Below are positions 37,279-44,854 of a stretch of DNA of 44,854 nt, one piece after another. The notes under the pieces are model-generated. The model was not told the origin of the DNA and ran no database searches. It was given only the letters and a program-made list of their open reading frames with translations. The DNA lies in NCBI GenBank assembly GCA_937995865.1, contig CALKJA010000200.1, positions 1 to 44,854 of the forward strand, given 5' to 3'. This DNA is from an uncultured Paracoccaceae bacterium (GTDB lineage: Bacteria; Pseudomonadota; Alphaproteobacteria; Rhodobacterales; Rhodobacteraceae). The first letter of the stretch is position 1, and the number at the start of each line of letters is the position of its first letter. Made by a program: the position numbers and the translations under genes.

Positions 37279-37905
37279 TTACTTAAAGCTACGGCTCTCT
37301 TTGATCTGATCCCAAGCCCAAACAACTTCGCCTAATTGCTCTTCTTGGCTGCGATCCCCACCATTCATGTCAGGGTGTAGAACCTTGATAAGTGCTTTGT
37401 AAGCCTTGCGAATTTCGGCCTTAGTTGCGTTATCTGCGACCTCTAGGATATCAACGGCACGCCTTTCAGTCGGTGGGAGTTTACGCCTTCCGCCAGAATT
37501 CTTACCGGGGTTTCTGGTCGCATTTGCGCCCAAAACCTGGTGCGGGTCGTCCACACCCAAGCGTGCCCAAGCACGCTCTTCCGCGGATTGCTTTAATGGT
37601 TTTGTTTCGCGTTCCCAAACACGATCCTTGTCCATCTGTTCAGAGAATTCCTGTTCAGTGGATCCATCAAAGAAATTCCACTTTAAGTTATATTCGCGGA
37701 CATGATCCTTACAAAACCAGTAAAAATCATCGAGGATATCGGGGCTTTTCGGTGCCCGGTATTTCGCAGGTTCTTGGCAACCCGGACTTTCGCAAATCCG
37801 GGTCGACGTTTCGAACGCACCCGACATGCCTCGACGGCCACGGGTGTTCTTCTTTTTCGCGGACGAGACAGACATGTCAAATCCGAATGGATCGCTCTTA
37901 GACAT
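37279..37905 (-). CDS. J-domain (DnaJ-like) protein
   Basis: The 208-aa product carries a C-terminal J domain (about residues 140-200) with VLHPDMNGGD, the HPD motif that stimulates Hsp70 ATPase. The N-terminal half has a possible metal site, CESPGC with WFCKDH, and a conserved-looking DDFYWFCKDHVREYNLKWNFF. The start at 37905 (MSKSDPFGFDM) is chosen because the frame further upstream runs through the bolA promoter and gene start. It diverges from bolA with 86 bp between start codons, a pairing common in Rhodobacterales. Confidence 0.92.
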   Translation of the reverse strand: MSKSDPFGFDMSVSSAKKKNTRGRRGMSGAFETSTRICESPGCQEPAKYRAPKSPDILDDFYWFCKDHVREYNLKWNFFDGSTEQEFSEQMDKDRVWERETKPLKQSAEERAWARLGVDDPHQVLGANATRNPGKNSGGRRKLPPTERRAVDILEVADNATKAEIRKAYKALIKVLHPDMNGGDRSQEEQLGEVVWAWDQIKESRSFK

Positions 37906-37991
37906 CGTGCATCCTTTTCGACTCGGCGCATCGATACTAAGCTCTGGTTCAGAAGTTGAAAGGGGCCAAGAGCTCTGAAGGGACGAAAAAA

Positions 37992-38246
37992 ATGGGTATG
38001 GTTGAAAAGATTGAAGAAAGGCTGCGCTCAGAGCTGTCTCCAACCGCGCTAAGTGTTGTTGACGACAGCGAAGCGCATTTGGGTCACGCTGGATATCAAG
38101 AGGGCGGCGAGAGCCATTTTATTCTGACAATCTCGGCTGACAGCCTTGAGGGTAAGACCCGCGTCGCACAGCACCGCGCGATCTACAGCGCAATCGGAAA
38201 AGACATAATGAGCCGAATTCACGCGTTGGGCATTACCGTAAACTAG
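37992..38246 (+). CDS. bolA: BolA family protein
   Basis: The 84-aa product has the BolA fold signature: ESHFILTISADSLEGKTRVAQHR-type sequence (read in two parts), then RAIYSAIGKDIMSRIHALGI. BolA proteins partner with monothiol glutaredoxins in iron-sulphur handling and can affect cell shape. The start at 37992 (MGMVEKIEERL) matches the usual length, and GAAGGGACG lies upstream. It diverges from the J-domain gene and ends 4 bp before the convergent DUF4177 gene. Confidence 0.93.
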   Translation: MGMVEKIEERLRSELSPTALSVVDDSEAHLGHAGYQEGGESHFILTISADSLEGKTRVAQHRAIYSAIGKDIMSRIHALGITVN

Positions 38247-38250
38247 GGTT

Positions 38251-38817
38251 CTACTCGGCGGCCGTAGCGCGGGCTTTAAGCCGCGCGGCGCGAGCTGCCA
38301 AGGCGGGGCTTATAGCGGGTCGGTCACGCGATGGCCCATTGCTGTCAATTTTGGGACTGAGCGGCACAACGGTTAGCTTCTCAACGGGGACGCCTGCATT
38401 GTGCGCTGGCGCTGCCAAGGGCTCAACGTCCCATGTGGCATCAGGCGTGTTTGCAGGGGCAGCGTCGGGTGCCTTATCTAAGGCTTCGGACACGGCTGTA
38501 AGAGCGGGCAGATGCGACTGTGGGACAGGGGGTGCAGGCAACTGCGGGAGCTCGGCATCGATCGAAGTTTCTTGAGCAAGCGCGCGTCTGAAGACGAGCA
38601 TGTTTTGAAACACTGTCACCTTAGACGTAAGACCCTGGCGCTCTTCTGCCGGCAGGGTGTCGGTCCTGATGTATTCCCAACCTTGTGCTCCAAGCTCATT
38701 CATCAGCAGCTCAAGCGCATGGGCAAACCGCGCTTGGGCGCCGCGTATACCTTTGACACGGCGGCCTTTTATGGGGGCAGGAACCACTCTATATTCAAAG
38801 CGATTTTCAGGGTCCAT
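38251..38817 (-). CDS. DUF4177 domain protein
   Basis: The N-terminal part (FEYRVVPAPIKG to WEYIRTDTLPAEERQG, ending TVFQNMLVFRRAL) fits DUF4177, a small domain of unknown role. The rest (about residues 75-188) is Ala/Pro-rich and likely unstructured, with a basic end LAARAARLKARATAA. The start at 38817 (MDPENRFEYRV) is chosen; ATG 38826 is possible. The product is 188 aa, longer than the domain alone because of this tail. It is convergent with bolA. Confidence 0.82.
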   Translation of the reverse strand: MDPENRFEYRVVPAPIKGRRVKGIRGAQARFAHALELLMNELGAQGWEYIRTDTLPAEERQGLTSKVTVFQNMLVFRRALAQETSIDAELPQLPAPPVPQSHLPALTAVSEALDKAPDAAPANTPDATWDVEPLAAPAHNAGVPVEKLTVVPLSPKIDSNGPSRDRPAISPALAARAARLKARATAAE

Positions 38818-38925
38818 TTCACACACTCAAGCTCAATCACACGCTCATACTTTAGCATAAGCTAAGGTGAGTAACCATCTTGCAGTATTGAAAAAAAGTG
38901 TTGCTAAATCCGCGTCAATGGACGC

Positions 38926-39561
38926 TTAGGGCGCCTTTGCTTTTGGCCGGAGGCTTGCGGGCTTTTGCAAGCTACGTGCGCCCTTGGAAATGCCCTTTAG
39001 GTGCTCCGGGTAAGACACTTCGGCGGCATCGGTTTTACGCGCGGCCCAGCTCAAAAATTTGTCTTGTGGGCCCATTTCTTTGGATGGTGACGTGCGCATC
39101 AAGGACAATCCTGCCTCATCAGCAAAAGTATCAACAGCGCGAACAACGAGCGGCCAGTTCGGATCGTAGTCATGGCCCGCAATCATGCCACCGACCTTAA
39201 CCTTGTTGTACCACTGAAAGATCGTCCGGCCTTCTTCTTCTCCGGTATGAGCATAGCCGTCAACATAGACAAAATCAAAATACTCACGCGGGAAAATATT
39301 TAATGCTTCCAGAAACGTAGACCGGATAAGCTGATAGCCGCGCCCATATCCTACATGCTTAAGAGCGCGCATGTATTGCTTGGTATTGTGGTGATCCCCA
39401 TAAAGATCGATGCCCCAGAATTCGCTAAAAAGCCCAGTATCGAGCATCCTTTTGGAGAAATCCCCAGAGGCCACACCCAGCTCAATACCTTTGAGCTTTT
39501 TGCGCTTTAAAAGGCGCGGCAGTTCGGACCGCTCTTGCTTGATATCGACAACTTCTGGCAT
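38926..39561 (-). CDS. class I SAM-dependent methyltransferase
   Basis: The 211-aa product has motif I GIELGVASGDFSKRML, an acidic strand end FWGIDLYGD, and the later FDFVYVDGYAHTGEEEG with GGMIAGHDYD, as in methyltransferases of the Methyltransf_24 type that act on small molecules or sugars. The substrate is not evident. The start at 39561 (MPEVVDIKQERSEL) is chosen; the frame stays open to 39693 but upstream residues look non-coding. Its upstream region carries three GTTAAC sites. Confidence 0.85.
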   Translation of the reverse strand: MPEVVDIKQERSELPRLLKRKKLKGIELGVASGDFSKRMLDTGLFSEFWGIDLYGDHHNTKQYMRALKHVGYGRGYQLIRSTFLEALNIFPREYFDFVYVDGYAHTGEEEGRTIFQWYNKVKVGGMIAGHDYDPNWPLVVRAVDTFADEAGLSLMRTSPSKEMGPQDKFLSWAARKTDAAEVSYPEHLKGISKGARSLQKPASLRPKAKAP

Positions 39562-39624
39562 GGAGACATCCCTTACGCTTACACGGTTAGATTTCGTGTG
39601 AAGATGCCACAAAAACGGCATCCG

Positions 39625-39771
39625 CAAAAGTTTAGTCGCGGGCAAGTTAACTTTTGTCTCGCGCAGTGGAATTGCACAGCACAACCGATGCACAAACGAT
39701 ACACTTCCAATGCATACGAGCTGCAGTTTTGGCGCGTTAACGGTTTTATCACCCCACGGACCAGGGTTAAC
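39625..39771. promoter_or_regulatory. GTTAAC cluster and inverted repeat upstream of methyltransferase
   Basis: GTTAAC occurs at 39646-39651, 39736-39741 and 39766-39771, with spacings of 90 and 30 bp. The first is inside the palindrome AAGTTAACTT (39644-39653). An 8-bp inverted repeat CAAAAGTT (39625-39632) and AACTTTTG (39649-39656) overlaps it. TTAAC resembles half of the CtrA box, but no proper TTAA-N7-TTAA pair is present. These may be regulator sites for the methyltransferase or gatB region. Confidence 0.35.
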
Positions 39772-39796
39772 GCATCGCTCATTTGCGTGCGTGGGA

Positions 39797-41320
39797 TTAC
39801 TCTGCGAGCTTTTTAGCCACCAGTTCGTTCACTGACTTCGGGTTGGCTTTGCCGCCGGTCGCCTTCATTACCTGACCAACGAACCAGCCGGCAAGTTTGG
39901 GGTTCTCTTTAGCCTTGGCAACCTGAGCGGGATTGGCGGCGATAATCTCATCGACCGCAGCCTCGATCGCGCCTGTATCTGTCACCTGCTTCATGCCGCG
40001 CTCTTCAACGATCTGTGCAGGATCGCCACCCTCAGTATAAACAATCTCAAAGAGGTCTTTGGCAATTTTGCCCGAAATGGCATCGGATTTGATCAGCGTG
40101 ATGATCGTGGCAAGCTGGGCCGGAGTGACGGGGCTTGTCTCAAGGGTTTTGTCGTCTTTCTTAAGCCTTCCAAAAAGATCGTTGATAACCCAATTTGCCG
40201 CAAGCTTGCCATCTGAGTCGGCTGCCACGGCCTCAAAGAAAACGGCACTGTCCGGCTCCGCGGTCAGGACTGAGGCATCATAATCACTCAACCCATAGTC
40301 CCCCATGAAGCGTGCCTTCTTGGCATCGGGCAATTCAGGCAAGCCTGACGCAATGGTATCAACCCAAGCTTGTTCAATCTCCAGCGGCATCAGATCCGGG
40401 CAGGGGAAGTACCGGTAATCATGGGCCTCTTCCTTGGATCGCATGGAGCGGGTTTCGTTCTTTTCCGGATCATAGAGCCGGGTCTCTTGATCCACACTGC
40501 CGCCATCTTCGACGATCGCAATCTGGCGCCGCGCTTCGACGTCAATCGCAGCTTGGATAAAGCGCATAGAGTTCATGTTCTTGATTTCGCAGCGGGTCCC
40601 AAGATGCCCAAAATCGCCGGTTTCCCGGAATTTCTCATACTGTCCTGGCGCGCAGATCGAAACATTCACATCGGCCCGCAAGTTGCCGTTTTGCATGTTG
40701 CCGTCACACGTGCCGAGATACCACATGATTTGCCGCAGCTTGGTGATATAAGCCGCCGCTTCTTCGGGGCCGCGGATGTCAGGGCAACTGACAATTTCCA
40801 TCAGGGCAACGCCCGTGCGGTTAAGATCCACAAACGACATGTTTGGGTCCATGTCGTGAATACTTTTGCCAGCGTCTTGCTCAAGGTGGATGCGCTCAAT
40901 CCGAACCGTCCGCGCGCAGCCGTCAAACGGGCCTGGGCCCATCTCAACAAGCACTTCGCCTTCTCCGACGATCGGGTGATAAAGCTGGGAAATTTGGTAA
41001 CCTTGCGGCAAATCGGGGTAGAAATAGTTCTTGCGGTCAAACGCTGATTTCAGATTAATCTCTGCTTTCAACCCAAGGCCGGTGCGCACCGCTTGGGCCA
41101 CACATTCTTCGTTGATGACGGGCAACATGCCCGGCATGCCGGCGTCAACAAAAGCCACGTTGGAATTAGGTTCTGAGCCAAACAGCGTTGACGCGCCGGA
41201 AAATAGTTTTGAGCGGGTGGCGACCTGTGCGTGCACTTCCATCCCGATGACCAGCTCCCATTCCTGCTTGGCGCCTTGGATGACGCGTGGCTTTGGGGTC
41301 TCGTATGTAATGTCGAGCAT
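39797..41320 (-). CDS. gatB: Asp-tRNA(Asn)/Glu-tRNA(Gln) amidotransferase subunit B
   Basis: GatB is the kinase/tRNA-binding subunit of GatCAB, which converts misacylated Glu-tRNA(Gln) (and Asp-tRNA(Asn)) to the amide forms. The 507-aa product has [63 protein letters not shown] and the C-terminal YqeY-like helical tail ending [16 protein letters not shown] (all read as parts). gatA and gatC are elsewhere. Length is normal for the family. Confidence 0.97.
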   Translation of the reverse strand: MLDITYETPKPRVIQGAKQEWELVIGMEVHAQVATRSKLFSGASTLFGSEPNSNVAFVDAGMPGMLPVINEECVAQAVRTGLGLKAEINLKSAFDRKNYFYPDLPQGYQISQLYHPIVGEGEVLVEMGPGPFDGCARTVRIERIHLEQDAGKSIHDMDPNMSFVDLNRTGVALMEIVSCPDIRGPEEAAAYITKLRQIMWYLGTCDGNMQNGNLRADVNVSICAPGQYEKFRETGDFGHLGTRCEIKNMNSMRFIQAAIDVEARRQIAIVEDGGSVDQETRLYDPEKNETRSMRSKEEAHDYRYFPCPDLMPLEIEQAWVDTIASGLPELPDAKKARFMGDYGLSDYDASVLTAEPDSAVFFEAVAADSDGKLAANWVINDLFGRLKKDDKTLETSPVTPAQLATIITLIKSDAISGKIAKDLFEIVYTEGGDPAQIVEERGMKQVTDTGAIEAAVDEIIAANPAQVAKAKENPKLAGWFVGQVMKATGGKANPKSVNELVAKKLAE

Positions 41321-41495
41321 GGCGGCCTCCGGGAAAATGCAGCTGATTGCTGCGCTGTATCTTGGGCGGTTTAGCGGGGCGCGCGCGAGGGTTCAATGCG
41401 CGTGGGGTTGAAATTGCGGGTGCGGGTCGTGCAGATTGGCCGGATCTTGCAAAAACGGTGCAACTGGATCTTGGGTGCATCGGGAGGGGGGCGCC

Positions 41496-42224
41496 ATGCA
41501 ATCGCTGATTTGGGCCGCAATGGTCGCTATTGTTGCGCTTCCTGCTGTAGGTCAGTGCCAGACGCAAGTTGCGACGGCTCAGTTGGAAGCAGCTGCTGCG
41601 CCGTCTGCTTTGGCCGAACACAGGGTAAAAATCCGCCCACGCGCCCGAACCGAAGATTTACCACGAACACGGTGGTCGGGGCACGGTGGAACTGAGCTTT
41701 GGACGCGCTCCGCACTTGGCGCAGTGCGTGGTCATGGTGCTGCGCTCGCTCAAACCCTTCCAACAGATATCGGCGCTTGGTGCGCGGCCTATCCCACAAA
41801 CGATATCGGTCGCCGTGAAGCGTTTTGGGTGGGGTTGATCTCAGCGCTTGTTAAACACGAAAGCACATATCGGCCGCGCGTCAGTGGCGATAGCGGGCGG
41901 TCGCACGGGTTGTTGCAGATCCGGAGCGGAACAGCCCGCGCATATGGCTGCCGAGCAACCTCGCGTGCAGCTCTCTATAATCCCTCTGAAAACCTCAGTT
42001 GCGGTGTTCGGATCATGGCAAAGACAGTCGCAAGAGACACAGCTGTCGCACGGCAAGTAGATGGTGCGCGCGGGGGCGCAGGAGCCGATTGGGGACCGTT
42101 TGTGCAGCGGGCCAAACGTGAAGACATGCAGGCTTGGCTGCGCCGTCAAAGCTATTGCGTGCCTCTGCGCACGATCCGCCCGCGTTTGCGGCCCGAGTTT
42201 TCTCAAGTCGTTTTGCCGGATTGA
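41496..42224 (+). CDS. secreted SLT-type lytic transglycosylase
   Basis: The 242-aa product starts with a signal peptide (MQSLIWAAMVAIVALPAVGQCQ, cut near residue 20), then a low-complexity Ala-rich stretch. The SLT domain follows (about residues 105-185): ALVKHESTYRPRVSGDSGRS with the catalytic Glu in HEST, then HGLLQIRSGTARAYGC and NPSENLSCGVRIM. It should cleave peptidoglycan glycan strands in the periplasm. The start at 41496 has an extended GGGAGGGGGG upstream; an earlier ATG at 41436 would bury the signal. It converges with the RTX protein gene. Confidence 0.88.
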   Translation: MQSLIWAAMVAIVALPAVGQCQTQVATAQLEAAAAPSALAEHRVKIRPRARTEDLPRTRWSGHGGTELWTRSALGAVRGHGAALAQTLPTDIGAWCAAYPTNDIGRREAFWVGLISALVKHESTYRPRVSGDSGRSHGLLQIRSGTARAYGCRATSRAALYNPSENLSCGVRIMAKTVARDTAVARQVDGARGGAGADWGPFVQRAKREDMQAWLRRQSYCVPLRTIRPRLRPEFSQVVLPD

Positions 42225-42227
42225 CGG

Positions 42228-43694
42228 CTACCACAAAAAGCTATCAAGCGAGAGCTCTGTTACGGCAACCCCCTCAAGCGTCAGTGTGACATCGAGTGTG
42301 ATCGCGTTGCCCACCTGACCTTGATTTGCGCTGATGACAAGCACTGTGTCGGACCCATCTTGCCCGGCTGTGATGATCACCGTGGCACTCCCGGAATGGC
42401 CAAAGTTGCCAGAGGAGGCAATGCGCTGATCGCTGCCGTCCTTCTTGCCACCAGACCGCATAAACTGAATGAAATCAATGCCCTCAACCAAGGCGCTTAA
42501 GTCGATCTTGTCCTCTGAATGGGCGAAATCTGTGATCGTGTCACGATCCTTATTTGTGCTGAATGCAAAGATATCTGCGCCAGCGCCACCGGTTAAAATG
42601 TCAGCGCCTACGCCGCCATCCAGGATATCATCGCCTTCCATTCCAAGAAGAATGTCGGTCCCGTCCGCGCCTGTTATCTGATCGGCGCCGCCGCGCCCAA
42701 AGATGAGATCAGCACCAGCCCCACCGCTGAGCGTTTCTGCGTTGGACGTTCCTACAATAGGTGGCGGGGGAGCCAGATCGTAGGCGTCAGTCGCCGCAAA
42801 AAATAGATCAATATCCTCAGCCTCCAAGACAGCAAATAGGTCTTCAAAGTCTTGCACAACCGCGGCGGTTTCAATCGCAACAAGATTGGCAGAGGCAGAC
42901 ACCGTGGTGAGGCCGGGGATTATTCCGTTGTACCAATAATTGGCGGCAGTCCAAAACTCCGGATTGGACTCGCTCGCATTTTCAACAACAAGCCCGTCCA
43001 CAATGGCGCGGTATTGATCAATCAAGGCAATATCGGCAGGAGCCTCAACGGTCCAAGTGTTTCCGAAGTAATAGTCATTGATCAGATAGACGCCATTGTT
43101 GACGTAAATCGTTAATTCCGAGGCGTTAATGGTTGGGTCTGCATCAAGCCCAGCATAAAGATCAACAACAAGCTGCATCATATCCCGAGCCGCTTCCCAA
43201 CCCTCATACCCATCATCCGCGATGCTACCCGCCTGAAAATAGCGCAACGCATCATCTAAAAAGAGACCATGATACCCGCTCGAGATCATATCCTTGGCAT
43301 ACGGTAGCAACACATCATTCAGCCAAGTTGGATCCCGATAGTCCACAATCCGACCAAAATCATTGGCAAAACCAAAATCATCTGTGAGCCAACTTGGCGT
43401 TCCGGCAACCCCGGTCAAAGGGTCCATATCCGAATTTCCGGGTGTTGCGCCCGTCGTGAAATCTGCGTTCCAATAGTCCCGGTTGTGGTCGGTCACAGAC
43501 AAGTTGAGATAGGCAAGCATTGCTGTGCCGCTTGCGCCTAAGGTGTCAAGCTGTGCGGCAGTATAAAGCGGGCCGGTTGCTGTCGAGTGCATACCGCTTT
43601 CGACGATCCCGATATCATATCCGCCGCTTGCGATTTGGTCAAAATCCGGCGGTCCGGCGAGCAACACAAGGACGCTTGTATCCATGACTGGCAT
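42228..43694 (-). CDS. GH114-like glycosidase with RTX calcium-binding repeats
   Basis: The N-terminal 300 residues resemble the GH114 (endo-alpha-1,4-polygalactosaminidase-like) TIM barrel: MLAYLNLSVTDHNRDYW, VDYRDPTWLNDVLLPYAKDM, GYHGLFLDDALRYF with paired Asp, and ALIDQYRAIVDGLVVENAS. A proline-rich joint (APPPPIVG) leads to RTX nonapeptide repeats (GGAGADLIF, GGADQITGA, GGVGADILT, GGAGADIF) and a C-terminal M10/serralysin-like domain. It has no N-terminal signal, so type I secretion via the C-terminus is expected. The 488-aa call for a secreted amino-sugar-polymer hydrolase is inferred. Confidence 0.8.
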   Translation of the reverse strand: MPVMDTSVLVLLAGPPDFDQIASGGYDIGIVESGMHSTATGPLYTAAQLDTLGASGTAMLAYLNLSVTDHNRDYWNADFTTGATPGNSDMDPLTGVAGTPSWLTDDFGFANDFGRIVDYRDPTWLNDVLLPYAKDMISSGYHGLFLDDALRYFQAGSIADDGYEGWEAARDMMQLVVDLYAGLDADPTINASELTIYVNNGVYLINDYYFGNTWTVEAPADIALIDQYRAIVDGLVVENASESNPEFWTAANYWYNGIIPGLTTVSASANLVAIETAAVVQDFEDLFAVLEAEDIDLFFAATDAYDLAPPPPIVGTSNAETLSGGAGADLIFGRGGADQITGADGTDILLGMEGDDILDGGVGADILTGGAGADIFAFSTNKDRDTITDFAHSEDKIDLSALVEGIDFIQFMRSGGKKDGSDQRIASSGNFGHSGSATVIITAGQDGSDTVLVISANQGQVGNAITLDVTLTLEGVAVTELSLDSFLW

Positions 43695-43797
43695 ATCGTG
43701 CCCTTTCAGTGATCGGCCCCAATAATCGGCTAAAGAGCCAACAAAACATGCCGCTGCAACTGTTCCGGATCACTTCGCAAGCGAGCAGGCTGTCGCA

Positions 43798-44703
43798 TTA
43801 AAACAGCGCGGACGCCGGGCGCAGTTGGCGAGATACGAGCGTTAGATCATTGTCACCAAGCCGCAGCGTCGCCCGGCGTAGCGCCTCAATTGCCTTGTCC
43901 GAGTTCCTAGGTAAGGCGTTTGGCGACATCGGCTCTCCGACGGTGATGTGGTAGGGCTGGCGCGACTTGTTAAGTGTCTCATAAAACAAGGTGATATCGC
44001 GCAACGTTGGGTGAAGCAGATCGAACAGATAAAAGAGCGCAGAGTTTCGGGCCCGAATGTTCACTGGGATGATGGGCAGATCGAATTTGCGCGCGATCAT
44101 CGCCGCTGACGCCATCCACTCACGTTCATAGAGCCGTAGGCCGCGGCGCTTGGCCAAACGGCCAGACGGGAAAATCACCCCCAAACGCCCAGACTCGACC
44201 GCGGAGCGCGTGAAGCGCATCGTTTCTTTCATCTTGGCATGGCTGCGTTTCTCGGGACGCCATTCAACCGGGGCAATCATGGTCGAATACTGCGGCATCA
44301 CACGCATGATATCGCTATTGGCATAGTAAAACGCATCGGTCCGAGTTGGTGCCAAGGCTGCGTTCAGCATGATCGCATCTGCAATGCCAGTCGGGTGGTT
44401 GGCAACAATCAAAGCCGCGCCAGAAGTCGGGATATTGGCCATGCCGCGCGCGGTCACATGTTTGGCCAGCATCGCTTGAAGTGACACCATTTGTTCTTCT
44501 GCGGTGAGCGGTGAAAGCTGCTCGCCGATCTCAACTGTCCGCTCGTAGGCCAGCAATCGATCAAGTCCAAATTTCACGGACCGAGCAAACAGATTACGAT
44601 GAAAAAGCCACGGTGCCCGCTCCTGAATAAGCGGCTCGACACGCTCTTTCACGCTTTTCGATTCGATTTCGACGGGTGTCATTTCCATTCGCCTGCTCAC
44701 CAA
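43798..44703 (-). CDS. PlsC-like lysophospholipid acyltransferase family protein
   Basis: The 301-aa product has the PlsC acyltransferase domain in its middle: [17 protein letters not shown] (motif I with His and Asp five residues apart instead of the usual four), then [13 protein letters not shown] (motif III-like) and [13 protein letters not shown] (motif IV). NHP-type variants occur in acyltransferases acting on lysolipids other than lysophosphatidate, such as ornithine-lipid enzymes. The substrate is unknown. The start could be 44703, 44688 or 44682. It shares its 5' end with the divergent bilin-reductase frame. Confidence 0.85.
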   Translation of the reverse strand: MVSRRMEMTPVEIESKSVKERVEPLIQERAPWLFHRNLFARSVKFGLDRLLAYERTVEIGEQLSPLTAEEQMVSLQAMLAKHVTARGMANIPTSGAALIVANHPTGIADAIMLNAALAPTRTDAFYYANSDIMRVMPQYSTMIAPVEWRPEKRSHAKMKETMRFTRSAVESGRLGVIFPSGRLAKRRGLRLYEREWMASAAMIARKFDLPIIPVNIRARNSALFYLFDLLHPTLRDITLFYETLNKSRQPYHITVGEPMSPNALPRNSDKAIEALRRATLRLGDNDLTLVSRQLRPASALF

Positions 44704-44854
44704 AGCTGCGCCAGATCCGCGCGGCCCATGTGGATGGCGGTGCCATGTTGCAGGTGCTGAACTTTGTGATTTTTCCCCAGTTGGAATATGACATTCCTTT
44801 CTTTGGGGCTGACTTGGTGACGCTACCGGGGGGGCATTTGATAGCGATCGATAT
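44676..44854 (+). CDS. ferredoxin-dependent bilin reductase (HY2 family), partial at right edge
   Basis: The + strand frame open from 44631 encodes [13 protein letters not shown], then [21 protein letters not shown] and [15 protein letters not shown], where the window ends. This lines up with the core of HY2-family bilin reductases: the xHxDGG segment, the QVxNxxxFP strand and the YDxPxFGxDxV loop and strand of PcyA/PebA/PebS. These enzymes reduce biliverdin IXalpha with ferredoxin to make phycobilins. GTG 44676 is the only plausible early start seen; no clear ribosome binding site is visible. About 45-60 N-terminal residues of typical members are absent, as TAA at 44628 closes the frame. The gene may be a short form or 5'-damaged. 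Family call good, activity unproven. Confidence 0.75.
   Translation, partial: MSFPFACSPKLRQIRAAHVDGGAMLQVLNFVIFPQLEYDIPFFGADLVTLPGGHLIAID

Noticed and set aside
39646-39771. Classical CtrA box (TTAA-N7-TTAA) upstream of the methyltransferase
   Set aside because: No pair of TTAA half sites with 7-bp spacing exists; only single GTTAAC sites occur.
40370-41047. 225-codon + strand frame within gatB
   Set aside because: Antisense to gatB, no domain, and gatB is unmistakable.
1-44854. Prophage, insertion sequence, CRISPR array, rRNA operon
   Set aside because: No transposase, integrase, phage structural gene, spaced repeat array or rRNA signature was found while reading both strands.

Overview
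This window comes from the chromosome of an alphaproteobacterium, most likely a marine Rhodobacterales (Roseobacter-group) species. The evidence is the gene order mraZ-rsmH-ftsL-ftsI-murE-murF-mraY-murD-ftsW-murG-murC-murB-ddl-ftsQ-ftsA-ftsZ-lpxC-bamD-recN, a DUF2484 protein between murC and murB, aerobic cobaltochelatase cobST, the bolA/J-domain pair, and the FtsZ tail [10 protein letters not shown]. No IS element, prophage, CRISPR array, rRNA or tRNA was seen.

Positions 1-464 hold a long structured leader before mraZ. It has a candidate MraZ-box array and several hairpins, one of them terminator-like. Its position and architecture match the sRNA-containing (UpsM) dcw leader described in Rhodobacter sphaeroides.

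Positions 465-21595 are the division/cell-wall (dcw) cluster on the + strand, mostly with 4-nt ATGA overlaps. It makes the UDP-MurNAc-pentapeptide and lipid II (MurB, MurC, MurD, MurE, MurF, MraY, MurG, Ddl), polymerises and cross-links septal wall (FtsW, FtsI) and builds the Z ring (FtsL, FtsQ, FtsA, FtsZ). It also holds an unrecognised 207-aa protein between mraY and murD, two small membrane proteins between murC and murB, and an opposite-strand flavoprotein between murD and ftsW. A strong terminator follows ftsZ. Positions 21805-25384 carry lpxC, bamD and recN.

Positions 25381-33622 hold metabolic genes: a glycolate/D-lactate oxidase-type flavoprotein, a CLC chloride channel, a DUF427 protein, an aminopeptidase P, and cobT and cobS. 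Positions 33623-37266 are an accessory-looking + strand block: an ECF sigma factor with an RskA-like anti-sigma factor, a Tat-exported MsrB, and two unrecognised membrane proteins. Positions 37279-41320 hold a J-domain protein, bolA, a DUF4177 protein, a methyltransferase and gatB. Positions 41496-44703 hold a lytic transglycosylase, a probable type-I-secreted GH114-like protein with RTX repeats, and a PlsC-type acyltransferase.

The most surprising item is cut off by the right edge (about 44676-44854). It is an open frame whose product strongly resembles the core of ferredoxin-dependent bilin reductases (HY2/PcyA/PebS family), enzymes best known from cyanobacteria, algae, plants and cyanophages. 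Its frame begins unusually close to the antisense acyltransferase, so it lacks the usual N-terminal segment. It is either a short-form enzyme or a 5'-damaged gene.
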